DNA of 64,000 nt from Gonatopus flavifemur (GCA_018340375.1 JAFFJZ010000001.1:65030001-65094000), one strand, 5' to 3'. Positions 12,801 through 24,749 are shown, counted from the first letter of the stretch. Notes: generated from the sequence alone by a model not told the origin. Numbers and translations: made by a program.

Positions 12801-15800
12801 TAAAGTCTTTGGTACTTGCTGTGGCATCGTTGTAGTAGATTCTTGATGAGGTTCGGACGACGTTGTTTTGGTAGAAATTTGATTCGACGACTTTTCAGAG
12901 TCTTCGACCAATGTATTTGAATTAAACTCGAATGACGCGAGCACGGTACCTATCGAATCGGTAGGGTCTGCATTGATTTCTCTATTCGATACCTCTGGTA
13001 GCATATCATTGAAAACCATGGAATCGAAATTCGTTGACACTGTTTCTTTCGTTATCGGTAATTCTTCATCGTTGTCACAATTATTTGATTTTTCATTGAA
13101 TAAATTCAAATTTTCATTCTCATTTGTGTTCTTATCGGATTCCAAATCATTGATATATTCATTCAAAACGTTGAACGTAGCGTTATCATCGGTCATACCG
13201 TTTTGGGGCTCGTTGGGAACAGAACTTTCCATCTTTTGTGAGTTTCCCTCCTTGGATTCATCGATGATGGGATTTTCCGTTCCTCGATTGATTTCTGTAG
13301 ATTGAGCATTCGCGAGTTCATCCGAGATGATATCTTTGTCGTTGGGAACCACCTGTTGTTGTTCTACTATTAAATTCTGAGAATGTTGGTCTTCGGAAAC
13401 CAGTATCGACTCCTCCTGGTTTTCCTCTTCTTGTTCCTCTTCCAGATCCTTATCGGTGGTCAACGCGAGTTGAGATTCTGCAGATTCAGCGGTGAAACCT
13501 TTGAACGGACTCTCCGCATCCCCAGCGGAATCATCGATCGAGGAATGAAGTTCGGTATTCTTTTCTGGACTAGACGTAGTAGATAACAATAGATCGATTG
13601 GGGTAATGTTAGCTGGATCCAGAAGATTTTCTGAATTAGTTTCCAACGCGTTAGCCGTGGACAAGTTTTGTTCAGCCTCATTTTCGATATCCAAAGCCGC
13701 ATTGGATAAAAGAGATTGATGATCGTTCATGATGTCCTCGTCCACGTTGAATAATTCATCGACTTGCGATATATCGTGCATGAGAGGTTCTTCCCCGAAA
13801 GACAAAGCGAGATCGTTCGTTGGAATGATTAATTCGTCCGGTAGATTTTCTCCCATACCGTCCAATCCTTCATTGATTTGTTCGTTAGAATTTGCATCTG
13901 GTAATACGTTATTCAAAAATGGATATCCAAAAGTTTCCTGGTTCTCTTCCAAGCTATCCTGTTTATTTTCCGCCGCTGACAGTATTTGATCGTGGATAAT
14001 TTTGTCGGAAATATCGTTTGAAATAACATTGTCGTCTTGCGATTTTTCCACGTTGCAAGCATTGGAGTCGTTTATATCATTGTTGTAAATATCAACATTG
14101 ATATTCTCGCTATCCATGCTGACTCTAACAAGATCGGAGTCCACATCGATTTGATTATTCATCTCAGATCCGTCCGTGATATCGATTGAATTCATGTTCA
14201 AAATTTCTTCTTTGTTTTCCTCGGCTTGTGGTAATTTTTCTTCGATATTTTCATCGTTCTTCTTTTCTTCTTGTTCTTCTTCGATATTTTCGTCGTTCTT
14301 CTTTTCTACCTGTTCTACGTGTTCTACTTTTTCTTCATTGTTTCCAACACTCTTCACATTGTTATCGACGTCGTTGGTTGGAATTGTGTTGGTTAAATCG
14401 TTTAACGACACATCGTTACTTTCGACACCACTTTCTATAATATTCTTGCTCACATCTTCTTCTTTTTCTTTCTCATCTTCAACATTCGATGCAAGTTGTA
14501 GAGGAGGAGGTGAAGGAGGTGGAGGAGGAGGAGGAGAAACTACTTCCTTCAAAATTTCCTTATCGGAGGAAGTTACTTTGGTTTCGATAGACTTCATTTT
14601 TTTCGCCTTCTGTTGTTTCTTAACCTTCTCTTTTTTCAATTTCAATTCCTTCGCCCCTTCCGATTTGATATTTTTGAACTTTTGATTGATATCTGGATTC
14701 GGATCGATTTCTTGCGATTGCGATGACGATTTCGAGATACACACGGGAGAAGGATCTTTGGAATGATCACTTTTAGGTTGGGGAGTGTTCTTTTTAGTTT
14801 TCAAACAGTCTTCCGGTTTTGCGATATTCGATTCAAGAGAGTTTACCGGCAAGACTTGTTTATTCGCCTTGGATAATTCATTATTAATACTATTCTCTGG
14901 CACAGCTGGCGACTTGATTGTCAATTGTTTCCTTTCACAAGGATGCTCCGTATTCGACGTATTTTGTTTAGCCAACAAAGAATCATTTTGAGTTTCATTT
15001 TTCTTCGTTTGTTCCCTCATTTGCCGTTGCAAGGCGCGTTCTTTGTAAGCTTTTATATCCAATTTCTTAGAATGTGATTTATTTTCTACGGAATCTGCGG
15101 GAAAAACGTGATTTTCGTTGGTCGGTATTGGTTTTGTTAATTTGTTTTTATTCAATTCCGTAGAATTTTTCTCCGGTGGGACGTCCTTTGGAACGATTTG
15201 ATTATTTCGAGCATGATTTAGCCTCGGATCTTTATTTTTCGGCACCTCTTTCGGAGGAATTTCTTTCGGAGGAATTTCTTTCGGAGGAATTGGAAGCTTG
15301 CTGTCCTCCGGGGGATTCGAACTTTTGACCGTCTCGTTCAAACGAGGAGATTTTTTCGAGATCTTTTCGATACTCTCCACCCGCTGTTTGACATTTTCCG
15401 TAATCTCTGGCATTTGTTTTAATTGTGCCTTTGTCTTTGTTTGCACCATCGTGGAAGAAACAACTGCACAAGATTTGGTTTGTGATTCTTGAATCGCAAT
15501 GGGGACTGCATTGTTACGATCTACTATCGTTTCTGTTGTACTTTCGGGGACTTGTGATATTTTCGGTAACGTCGAAGTCGTATCATCTACGATTCCACTG
15601 CTCGAAACGAGTTGATCTTTTGGTTCTTCTTTGATAACTATTTCTTCTTCCTTCTTTATTTGATCTTCGCTCAATAATCTATCACGTTCGATTTCGCCTT
15701 GAGATCCATCGTTGTCGGAATGAGAGGTCCTTCTTCGTCTCCTTTTTCTCACTCTCTTCTTCTTGTCCCTGACCCTCCTTTTATCTTTTCGTTCTCTTTT

Positions 15801-18800
15801 CCTCTTCGATTTTCTGGTCCTACGTTCTCTGTGTCTCAAACCTTTTTCCCTCCAAGTTCGCTCAATTTCGGCGGTAACCTCGTCCCTCAGAGTCTCGTTC
15901 CACGATTTTTTCTTAGCTATTTTCTCCCTTTCTTTGATAACTTTGAGTAATTTCGTTACATCGGAATCGATAACGTCGCTACTGCCGGTCGAGCTATCAC
16001 TCTCGTCGGTTTCGCTTCTATTCGTTCCCTCCGAACCGTTGTAGCGATGAGGAAGCATATCTGGATTATTGCAACGCGTTACAGGACTGAGGCTCAAATT
16101 CCTCGGTGAATCGGAAAGATAATGCCTTTGAGTTTGATATTCCTTGTGGGAAAAACCATCTCTACTGTCGGATAAACTCCTGTACATCGACGAATTCATC
16201 GACCTTCCGTACTTCTCTTCCCATTCTTCTTTCGTTAAATTCCTAAACGAGTCTGGATCATTTCTCTCTCGTTTACTCCACTTTTCGTAGGTGTCGTAAC
16301 GACTGACATCCTCTAATTCTAGAGCCGCTTTGTACGAAGACTTGGCCTTTGCTATTCCAGCAGAGAAAATATCATCAACGTCGCTGACAGTTTTTTCATT
16401 CGTTTGTTGCACGACATTCATCGTCCTTGGTTCTTCTAATTTACTTGTCTTCTTCGTTCTTGCCAGTACAGAAGAAAATATATCATCCAAATCGCCTGGA
16501 TTGAAGTACGAAGTTCGTTTTGGATTCGCGGCATTCGTTTCCAAAAGTGTTTCGCTCAAGGTAGATTTGGCTGGAGGATTTGCGTGTGGATTGAAGTGAT
16601 CCGTACTCTGGGAATCCGAATTTTCCACCGACGGAGATTTTCTACGTTGTCGGGACTTGAGATGTTTCTCTCCCTTTGGTTTTCGAGAAATTTCATTCGA
16701 ATCGTCGGATAATATTTCTGTTTTGATCTCACCCTCGTTTATTCCTGCCAGTTTTTTCGGTTCGACTTGACTCGACGCGGTAGTGGATCCTTTGGAGACA
16801 TTATTTTGATCTACTTTTTCGGAAGGTCCATCGATATTGAATTCATGTGGATCGAAGGATTGGTCGTCGAGTTGCAGTACTTGACTCAAATGATGTATAA
16901 ATTCTGTGGGTAGATTCGTAACGTCCACCGTTGCTCCTGGATTTAGCATTGCCTTGATCTGATTCATAAACTCCTCTCTGTCGTAGCTCTTGATTTTCTC
17001 GTCTTCCGTATTTCTCATTTCCAAAGACAAAGACGATCTCTTTTCTTTCACCAAATGTTTCATAGCTATGTCAAATTTACGAAGACTCGAATTATTCACC
17101 ATATTACAAATATCGTTTTTACTCATTTTTAAAAATCGATTGATAACTTTGCTCTTCCAACTGGACTCCGAATTAGGAGCTTCCACTTTCTTCTTACTCT
17201 GTTTCTTAGTTTCGCTTTTGCTAATCGCCAAGGAAGGCAATGATTTACAAGTTTTGGTTTCATTGGATTTAGTTTTGACTTCGTTAGATTTATGACTACC
17301 GTTATCGACTTGACTACTACTCATTTCGTTAGATTTTTGACTGACCTCGGCAGGTTTATTTTGAACAGTTTTGGAACTTTTGCTTTTCATCTGCTCAGAC
17401 TTCTGCGACGACGAATTCTTATTTTCACCTTCAATTTTGCTATGCAAAAAGTTCATCTCTTCCAATTTCTTCATCAAACTGTTTTTAGGTGGAGAAGTAT
17501 TGGAGGTTTTCGATTCACTCGATTTTGTCACCGAGGAATTCTGTTTATTCGATTTATTGGAAGAAACTTTCACCTCTTCAGATTTTTTAGATGTTTTAGA
17601 AATTTTGGTACTGTGATGATGCGAATCGTTGTCCTTTTTATTCTCAGATTTTTCATGACTCAAGTCTTTGGATAAAATTTCCAACGAAGGTAACATTTTT
17701 GGTTGCGTTTCCTCGTTTTCTTTGATCCACTCTTCCGACGACTTATTCACTTTGCTTTTGGAATTCAAATTGAATGTCACTTTGAATCTACCTTCGTTAT
17801 CTAGGGACAAAATTTCATCTGGTTTATTACGCGATTCGTCGCTCTCCACACTTTTCGATTTCTTAGAAGAAGACTTTTTACTTTGATGTAAATCTTCTTT
17901 CGGCGTCGAATTTGTCGATGTTTTGTCTTTGAATTCCGTTTGTTCCGGGGTCTGATTCGAAGAATTCGTAGATTCAACGTTCTTCTCTTCCGGCGGTGGT
18001 AAATCGGGAAACACGGGCATTTCGAATTCTTGAACGGGAGATCTTTCGTCGGAAAGATTCATGAATTGTTTGGCAAATTCCATTGCTTCTTGCATGTCTT
18101 CCAGCTCATCGTTCATACTCAAAATCTGTGGATCCGAATTTAAAGTACTCTTCGAAATCGAAGATTCTTCGGGTGGTGGCGGCGGAGGAGGTATTTCAAT
18201 GTCTTGGGTTTGTATAGGCGGAGGTAAAGGTATCGAAAGATCGTGCGAGGCCAACAATGGGGGATTAACTTGTAAATTAGATGAAAAATTCATCATACTA
18301 GGGATGTAATTTTGAGACGGAGTTATTCCCACGGTTGGCGCGATAGGAGCGAAAGGTATAGAGGAAGCTGGAGTCATAATATTTATGGGAATTATATTTG
18401 ATCTTGCACTATCTAAAGGAACTTGGGGAACTAATGGCAATTGCGGATTAAATATCGCGGGTGGAGGTTGAAAGCTTTGTATCGGCTGTTGACAATTGAA
18501 ATTAGGCAACGCAGGTAAAGTCTGTGGCAGTTCTCTGGGATCGAATATAGACGACTGCTGTACGACGTTATCAACGATGTTTGTACCAATGGAATGAGAT
18601 TGATTCACATCCGCGTCAGATTTGTCGTTAGAAGATGAACAAAGTTCTGGTTCTAAGGGAATGATATTTTCAGGTACAGACGATTGAATCGAATCATTTG
18701 GGTATGAATTATCGTCGTTGGTGAACAATGGCCAACATGTTTTACTGGTTTGGGATATCGATGTAGTCGGAGGATCAAAAGTTGTTTGTTGATCCATGCA

Positions 18801-20131
18801 TGGATCATAATTCGAATCCAGCGCACATACAGAATTTTCATTCAACATTTCACTCGATTCCATTGGTTCTTCCTCGTTATACTTCTCATTGTAATTTTCA
18901 GTAAAATTATCGTTATAATTCTCCCTGTAATTGTCACTGGATACTTGATCCATTTCAAAGTGTCCGTTCGGCAAATTTGAATCCACGAGAGATACGTCTT
19001 GACATTGATCGTTGGGTATATCCAATTGTAAATCTTGTTCTTCAGAAATGTCAGTTGGGGGAATGTCGAGACTCTGAGAAGTAGAAACGGTCCACGAAGG
19101 ATCTGTATCCAATATAGGAGATGTCCATTGGTCGTCTCCGACGTCCTGTGTTTGCTCTTCCAAAATAGATTCCTGCAAATTTGGAATATCGATTAACAAA
19201 TCTGAAAATTTGTTATCTTGTTTTAAAATGCTAAAAGCAAAACTTGGACTAGTTTGTATTAGCAGAATAACTCAAAGATGATGAAATACAAGATGGCTGT
19301 ATCTCCTTGACGATACAAAACAATACTGAGGTTATGAAATTTCACAAGTCTTGCTCGACGTTACTAGAAATTTTATCCGTAAATACATACCTGGATTAAT
19401 TGTTCATCCTCGTCGGCATTCACTTTTGACATCGTATTGTCGGCATCCACCCTACCTATGTCTTTGAAATCATTACGAGTCAAATCTAGTTCGGGTGGTT
19501 CGTGTCTCAATTCGGGTATACCTCGATTTCCTATTAGATCTATTTCATCCGGAGTTCTAAAATCCACATCCAAGTCTTGATCCCAACAGAAGTCGCTAAA
19601 GTCTTCGTTACTGATAGAAGATAACTTTTGCTTCAATTTATCCGCAGTTTCTGAAATTTTTTGTTGACGTTCCTCTTCCGATCCAGGTAGAGGTTGGGAC
19701 AAGAGAGGCTGATCAAGATCGTTATTTGGGAAGCCATAAGCTGATCTGTGAGAAAATAAAGAGGGTGGAGGGATGAGTCCCGGCGGTCTTCCAGGACCTG
19801 GGAAACGTGGACTTCCACGACTGTTGGAACCTCTCCCCCTGCTAGGTCGGAATTGCATATTCCCGTGCGCGAATGGTCCATGTTGAAAATTAGAGTACTG
19901 CTGCGGACCGGAATTGTTTTGCCAATGTGGTATGAACGATTGTTGTCCGCAATGAGGGCCATTTCGTTGACGGTCGTGCCGATTGTCCGTTCTGTAACCG
20001 CCACGATTATTGGGCAAATTGCGGTTATTGTTGTAATTATTATAATGTGGTGATCTCTGAAAACCTCCTGGCCCACCAGGACGAGCTCCTCGTGGTCCGA
20101 AGCTTCTTCCACGAAAGCCTCTTTCACTCAT
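6892..20131 (-). CDS. ZNF106/ZFP106-like giant protein with C-terminal WD40 propeller
   Basis: Proposed exons on the - strand are 20131..19391, 19172..9087, 8539..8333, 8261..8145, 8072..7815, 7734..7618, 7544..7473 and 6972..6892, giving about 3892 residues. All junctions are GT-AG and in phase 0. The ATG (MSERGFRGRSFG) has an in-frame stop upstream. The 19172 acceptor was chosen because it keeps frame; a nearer CAG at 19202 would not. Order of features: Arg/Gly/Asn-rich N-terminus (~1-130); acidic and proline-rich low-complexity sequence; basic Arg/Lys/Ser block (~1370); PPKEI repeats; short coiled coil (MVQIDVEIHKLTTEKMELYQ, ~2550); Glu run (~3550); then WD repeats. The C-terminus carries NVYKGHKSAVTCLYV, IYSGSLDGTLRCYNIK, EGARRVLIVASRS and RDAQTGLFLRT, in the order and spacing of vertebrate ZNF106, a nuclear RNA-binding protein. 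No C2H2 finger is visible, so the family call rests on the propeller. Most of the protein is predicted disordered. Confidence 0.8.
8726..9086 (-). other. Alternative terminal-exon extension (propeller-less isoform)
   Basis: The large exon can end at the donor before 9087 (ATTAAG|GTAAAA) or be read through. Read-through adds about 25 Lys-rich residues (VKKTPKRKVKPK...) to a TAG/TAA-class stop at 9012, and an AATAAA on the - strand lies at 8726-8731. This predicts a protein of about 3633 residues that lacks nearly the whole WD40 domain. The frame and signals are seen directly; use of the isoform is inferred. Confidence 0.45.
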
Positions 20132-21195
20132 TACACTCCCGTATTTCACCGCTTATGATTTTCTTCGTCACTCTTTGACGAATCTTCTGGATAAAATGAA
20201 AAATTCCTTGCGATTTCTCATCGATAAAATCCTATGACTTAGCAATCACTCACTCGATTGAACACAGATTACCCCAACGATAAATTGAGAATGATAGTTT
20301 GGGGGCACACTAAATTCGTAAACAAATCACATCTCCAAGTCTTTATCGATGTAAACAATTGTCTCGATTATCCGACCCGTGATAGAAGTATTGAACATGA
20401 TGGATAATTGTTTGTACTTGCGTTAAAACCTCGTTCAAAAGTACTCGCGAGACAGTTTCGTAGAAAAATGTGTCTTGAGCGAAACGATTATTGACAACAC
20501 AGAGAAACGATACTATTATGAAACCAATAAATCAATCAACGTTCAACGAAGAAAAAAGGAGTTATATTTATTGTTTTAATAACGCCATGTTGTCAGAAAA
20601 TTTATCTATTTGCCACATTGAACTTGTTATTATAATACGTAAAGTTCATTCTATTGACAAACAATTTTTTCTCAATTCCGGAAATTAGTTTCTTCTATAT
20701 TCAACGCTAACAAGATATTTTTAATCCTGTACGCGAACTGTAACGGCAAAAAAAACAATAGTCACAGAAAACGCGCAAAATTCTCATTTCAGATGTATAA
20801 AATTCTTTGATATTCTTATAGTAATTTACCATACGATTACTGGCTGTTCTGACTTTTATGTATAGACGTATGTGTACACATGCGATCTACACAAACTCTA
20901 ATTTTTTTATAGGATACTTAAAGCCCATGACACATGATGGGAAAAAAATACGTAATAAAAAAAAATATTGCGAACCAATTATAACCCTAGACCTAGTAGA
21001 AAGTCTATTCAGTGATTTGGGGACTAGTAATTATCTTTCAATTGTTTTTTAGAACCAAATATTACGTTTGATTTTTTAATTTTGGAATGTGACTAAACAA
21101 AGTGAGCCTGAATTACATTTAATTCAATGACACTTCGCATATTCGTGATTTTTATTCTTAGGGATTCTGGTAGATCGTCATGATCTGTGTTGACA
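20132..21195. other. 5' flank of the ZNF106-like gene
   Basis: This should contain the 5' UTR and promoter of the ZNF106-like gene (- strand). I see no clear TATA box at a convincing distance and no other gene. The sequence appears unique, in contrast to the repeat-rich DNA that begins at 21196. Confidence 0.4.
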
Positions 21196-21436
21196 GAAAT
21201 TGAGGTGAACACCCGTTGGTCCGAAAGCCCATTAGTCCGAAGCACCGTTGGTCCGAATTATAAAATTCCGAATGAAAGTAATTCCGAAAACGTTTTGGTA
21301 AAATTTTATCTCATTCGCACATGACTAGTAACGTTTAGTTATATTTCTGATTATTCTCATTCGGAATTTTATAATTCGGACCAACGGCGCTTCGGACTAA
21401 CGGGCTTTCGGACCAACGGGTGTTTACCGAAATTGA
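21196..21436. mobile_element. CCGA foldback element A with 8-bp target duplication
   Basis: Two 72-bp arms (21204-21275 and 21357-21428) are inverted copies with 3 mismatches. Each arm holds TTGGTCCGAA-type units spaced exactly 16 bp apart. The element is flanked by direct copies of GAAATTGA (21196-21203 and 21429-21436). No coding capacity. Confidence 0.85.
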
Positions 21437-21654
21437 GGACCGACGTTGGAAGGACCGAGGGTTATTGGTTGATCTTATCAACAGGAATGTTTGATTGGTT
21501 ATAGACTGTTGGTTCTCAAAATTTCTGCCATCGCTGATCACGATCACAGTCGTCAGATGAGGATTTTTCCTCATGATTCCACCAATCACATCCCTTATTT
21601 GATGAGAATGATCAATAAAAGAAGCTGAGAAATCCTCAATTTAGCATAACTGGT

Positions 21655-21980
21655 AACCATTGGGTAACCACCCGTTGGTCCGAATTCTAAACTCCCGAAA
21701 TATAACTAGATGTTGCTAGTGAGGCTGGCCTCCCATGGACCGGAATTCGTTCCGGCGGAATGAAAATTGAACCAATGCACAATTTTTTATAGATTTCTGA
21801 TAGAACGCTCTAAAAGAAATTGTGAAAACGATTGGTTTAAAGTCATTCCGCCGGAACAAATTCCGGTCCATGGGAGGTTAGCCTCACGTGCGGATGAGAT
21901 GAGATGTTACCACACTTTTTCAGAGATTTTAGAATTCGGGCTGATGGGTTTCCGGACCAACGAATGTTCACCAACCATAG
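21655..21980. mobile_element. CCGA foldback element B, interrupted by a second foldback
   Basis: The outer ends (GGTAACCACCCGTTGGTCCG at 21663 and its degraded inverse ending at 21972) match element A. The flanking octamers AACCATTG and AACCATAG match at 7 of 8 positions. An unrelated palindrome occupies the centre. Confidence 0.65.
21719..21887. mobile_element. Nested foldback (MITE-like) inside element B
   Basis: Inverted 45-bp arms (21719-21763 and 21843-21887) differ at about 3 positions and start GTGAGGCT. The core contains TCCGGCGGAATGA. Confidence 0.8.
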
Positions 21981-22479
21981 AGCTCTGTATACTTACTGGA
22001 GGAAGCGCGCCAGCGTGACCAACAAAATCCTACTACATTTCGCTGATTGATCCCCAGACAACACCATGTTTCCTGGACGTTGATACAGTGGGTGGATTTG
22101 ATCCGTTCCCTCCTCATTTCATCAATTTGAGAACACCCACAAATAAATTTCGATATTATTTATAATATTCAATTTGAAAAGTTTTTAACCATATCATCGA
22201 TCAAGGTCAGGCCCCTGACAATCCTGTGTTTCACCTGTCCAAAACTTGTCCTGGGGGCGCTGGCTGTGCCATCGCTAACTCTGGCAGGGAATTTTCAATA
22301 CATCCAATGAACATTTCTCACGTAAGCGTATGAAATTGCGTACGAGTTCGATGGAGTATCTGCGCATATGATTAATTCTTACGTTCATTCCAAATTTGCC
22401 AACATGCCATCCAGCACTCCTAGTGGATAGAGGAAATTTAATGGATATGAATCTAGTGAAAAATCATTGAAGTGTCAGG

Positions 22480-22857
22480 CAGGGGGCATAATCTCAAATG
22501 CAACATTCTCAAACGGATTTCTGCGCCGCTGTACGGTAGTACAGTGAATTATTCGCCATAAATACAACCAGTGATGCCAGTATTCCCTAGAAAAATCTTC
22601 AGATTTTTTGGCATTGGTCATTTCTTTTCAAATTGTAAATATGATTGGCCGGTTGTACAAGAAATAACCAATCATCAGATGCTGAAGATTTTTCTAGGGA
22701 ATACTGGCAACGCTGGATACAACTAATACAAACAATGAATAAATCACACCGATTTTCGAATGAGTGTTGGAGTATACATGTAAAATAGTTCACTGTACTA
22801 CCGTATGGCAGCGCTGAAATCCGTTTGAAAATTTCCTATTCGAGATTATGCCCCCTG
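22480..22857. mobile_element. hAT-like MITE with CAGGGGGCATAATCTC ends
   Basis: Inverted arms of about 70 bp (22480-22550 and 22788-22857). The terminal CAGGGGGC resembles hAT ends. A second MITE (22569-22715) is inserted inside. A clean target duplication could not be read. Confidence 0.65.
22561..22723. mobile_element. hAT-like MITE copy 1 (147 bp)
   Basis: The element spans 22569-22715, with ends CAGTGATGCCAG and CTGGCAACGCTG. The flanking octamers AATACAAC and GATACAAC match at 7 of 8. Identical in reverse orientation to 22860-23006. Confidence 0.8.
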
Positions 22858-22859
22858 GT

Positions 22860-23006
22860 CAGCGTTGCCAGTATTCCCTAGAAAAATCTTCAGCATCTGA
22901 TGATTGGTTATTTCTTGTACAACCGGCCAATCATATTTACAATTTGAAAAGAAATGACCAATGCCAAAAAATCTGAAGATTTTTCTAGGGAATACTGGCA
23001 TCACTG
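22860..23006. mobile_element. hAT-like MITE copy 2 (inverted, identical to copy 1)
   Basis: Its reverse complement equals 22569-22715 at all 147 positions by eye. It lies immediately outside the right end of the 22480-22857 element. Confidence 0.8.
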
Positions 23007-23020
23007 CCTCAGCCCTCACT

Positions 23021-23127
23021 GGGGCTTTCCGAAGTGTTTGACTTGGGGCGTCTGGGGCATGAACTAAGGATTCCTATTGGTTCATCCTACGCCCCTGACG
23101 CCCCAAGTCACACACTTCGGAAAGCTC
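23021..23127. mobile_element. Short palindromic MITE, copy 1
   Basis: Inverted arms begin GGGGCTTTCCGAAGTGT and end ACACTTCGGAAAGCTCC. The core ATTCCTATTGGTTCAT is shared with the copy at 23970. Confidence 0.75.
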
Positions 23128-23237
23128 CTTTGCCCCAAGCTTCTCGTGTGTCATAAAGTGAAGCGAAACCTATAGAAGGCGCAGCCATCGTCTTGGCCTG
23201 TTGATTTAACGGGAAATTCGTTTATTTGAATCTCTAT

Positions 23238-23626
23238 GATCTGTCTGGTAGAGTATCATAATACCGAATGTGCATAATACCGAATGTGTCATAGTACCGA
23301 ATGTTCATATTCCCGAATGCTCATAGTACCGAATGCTCATGAGACCGAATGTGCATAGTCCCGAATGCTCATGAGACCGAATGTGCATAGTCCCGAATAA
23401 AAAAATATAAATTTTGAAATGAATCCAGCAATCCGTCATTTCTGTCATAAAAAATTAATCGTTCCCACATGATATGCGTAAACGAATCATTTTTTATGAC
23501 GGAAGTGGCGGATTGCTGGATTCATTTCAAAATTTATATTTTCTTATTCGGTCTTATGAACATTCGGTACTATGACACATTCGGTATTATGCACATTCGG
23601 TATTATGATACTCTACCGGTCTGTCT
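23238..23626. mobile_element. CCGA foldback element C
   Basis: GGTAGAGTATCATAATACCG at 23247 is inverted at 23617. The left arm holds about nine units of the form ACCGAATGTGCATAGT with a period near 16 bp. It is flanked by GATCTGTCT and GGTCTGTCT (8 of 9 identical), the latter being the terminus of a different MITE. Confidence 0.8.
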
Positions 23627-23736
23627 AAATAGACAGAAAAACCGGAGAACGTATTTAAACGTAAACGACTGCGCACAACTCATATACTGTTTCTGCGCAT
23701 CCGTTCTTACGTTTACGTTGGTTATGTAGACAGACC
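23618..23736. mobile_element. MITE with GGTCTGTCTA ends, copy 1
   Basis: Inverted ends GGTCTGTCTA and AGACAGACC. The interior matches 24750-24864 in opposite orientation. Its left terminus is split by element C. Confidence 0.75.
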
Positions 23737-23969
23737 AATAAACGGCAGATGTTTTTTGTAATATGGGTGATTTTTGTAGTGAAAAATGTCCATAATATGA
23801 GTTAACCTATTCCGGTTGATACGGTGGGTACAGTGAAAGGACAGCGTATATGTAAAGGTTATGTTTATCAAACTAGTTGGCCAAGTTCATGCAATCGCCA
23901 TCTGGATTTTTTGGGGATTTCAGCTTCAATTTGTGAAACGGATTTCTAGGGGAAAATGCATGAGTCAGA

Positions 23970-24077
23970 GGAGCTTTCCGAAGTGTTTGCCCCGAGGCGT
24001 CTGGAGCGTGGACTACGGATTCCTATTGGTTCATTCCACGCCCCTGACGCCCCGGGTCACACACTTCGGAAAGCTCC
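23970..24077. mobile_element. Short palindromic MITE, copy 2
   Basis: Same ends and core as 23021-23127 (GGAGCTTTCCGAAGTGT ... GGAAAGCTCC). Confidence 0.75.
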
Positions 24078-24324
24078 AGAGGGTGCTGGTCTACTTCCAA
24101 TGCGTGTATAATTATATTTATTAATAAAGATAATGATTCAATAGTTCTAACAAAGATGAGTTGAAGAGATTGCTAACAATATATGAAAACCTTGGTCCAG
24201 TTTTTGATTGGCGGTATCGCGTTTTCCGTTTACCCTTTCATGCTGGTTGGCTCAGAAGAAAATTTTCACCAATCATACAATTTACTTCAAAAGGAAAAAA
24301 CTTGATACGGACCATTATTGTCAG

Positions 24325-24692
24325 GGTAGTATGCGATAAGCCCGACTGGTAATGAGCCCGAATGACACTTAAGCCCGACTGGCGTTAACCCGACTGCATT
24401 AAACCCGAATGACAGTTGACCCGACTAATTATAAAAATTTAATTAAATAAGATGGGAAGTTAATCGAAATCAAAGCGTAATTAACCTCTAATCTATACAT
24501 CTTTACAGTAAAAGATTGAATAAGCTTTGATTTCGATTAATTTTCCATTTTATTTGATTATATTTTTATAACTAGTCGGATCCATTGTCACTCGAGTTTA
24601 AAGTCGTTCGGGTTATAATCCGGTCGGGCTAACGCCAATCGGGCTCAAATGCCATTCGGACTCATCACCAGTCGGGCTTATCGCATACTACC
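24325..24692. mobile_element. CCGA foldback element D
   Basis: GGTAGTATGCGATAAGCCCG is inverted at the right end. The arms are made of AAGCCCGACTGG / AACCCGAATGAC units about 16 bp apart around an AT-rich centre. The flanking octamers agree at only 5 of 8 positions. Confidence 0.75.
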
Positions 24693-24749
24693 ATTTCCAC
24701 ATTGCGTCAGCAGTCAGGGGCAGTCGCTAGCGTGAGTCTCCGGCCTTAT

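Noticed and set aside
9111..18980. Many ORFs of 60-170 codons on the + strand opposite the giant exon
   Set aside because: They are antisense shadows of Ser/Glu/Lys-rich coding sequence (poly-Ser, poly-Phe, poly-Leu) without domains.
19173..19201. Start or acceptor for the giant exon at 19199-19201
   Set aside because: The codon at 19199 is TTG, not ATG, and the 19202 CAG acceptor puts the preceding exon out of frame with an early stop.
20132..20149. GTG start upstream of the ZNF106-like ATG
   Set aside because: A non-AUG start is unnecessary; ATG at 20131 with an upstream in-frame stop is adequate.
22472..22865. 8-bp duplication around the CAGGGGGC MITE
   Set aside because: GTGTCAGG and GTCAGCGT do not align as direct repeats; a neighbouring insertion may have disturbed the site.
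24317..24700. Target-site duplication for element D
   Set aside because: Flanking octamers match at only 5 of 8 positions.
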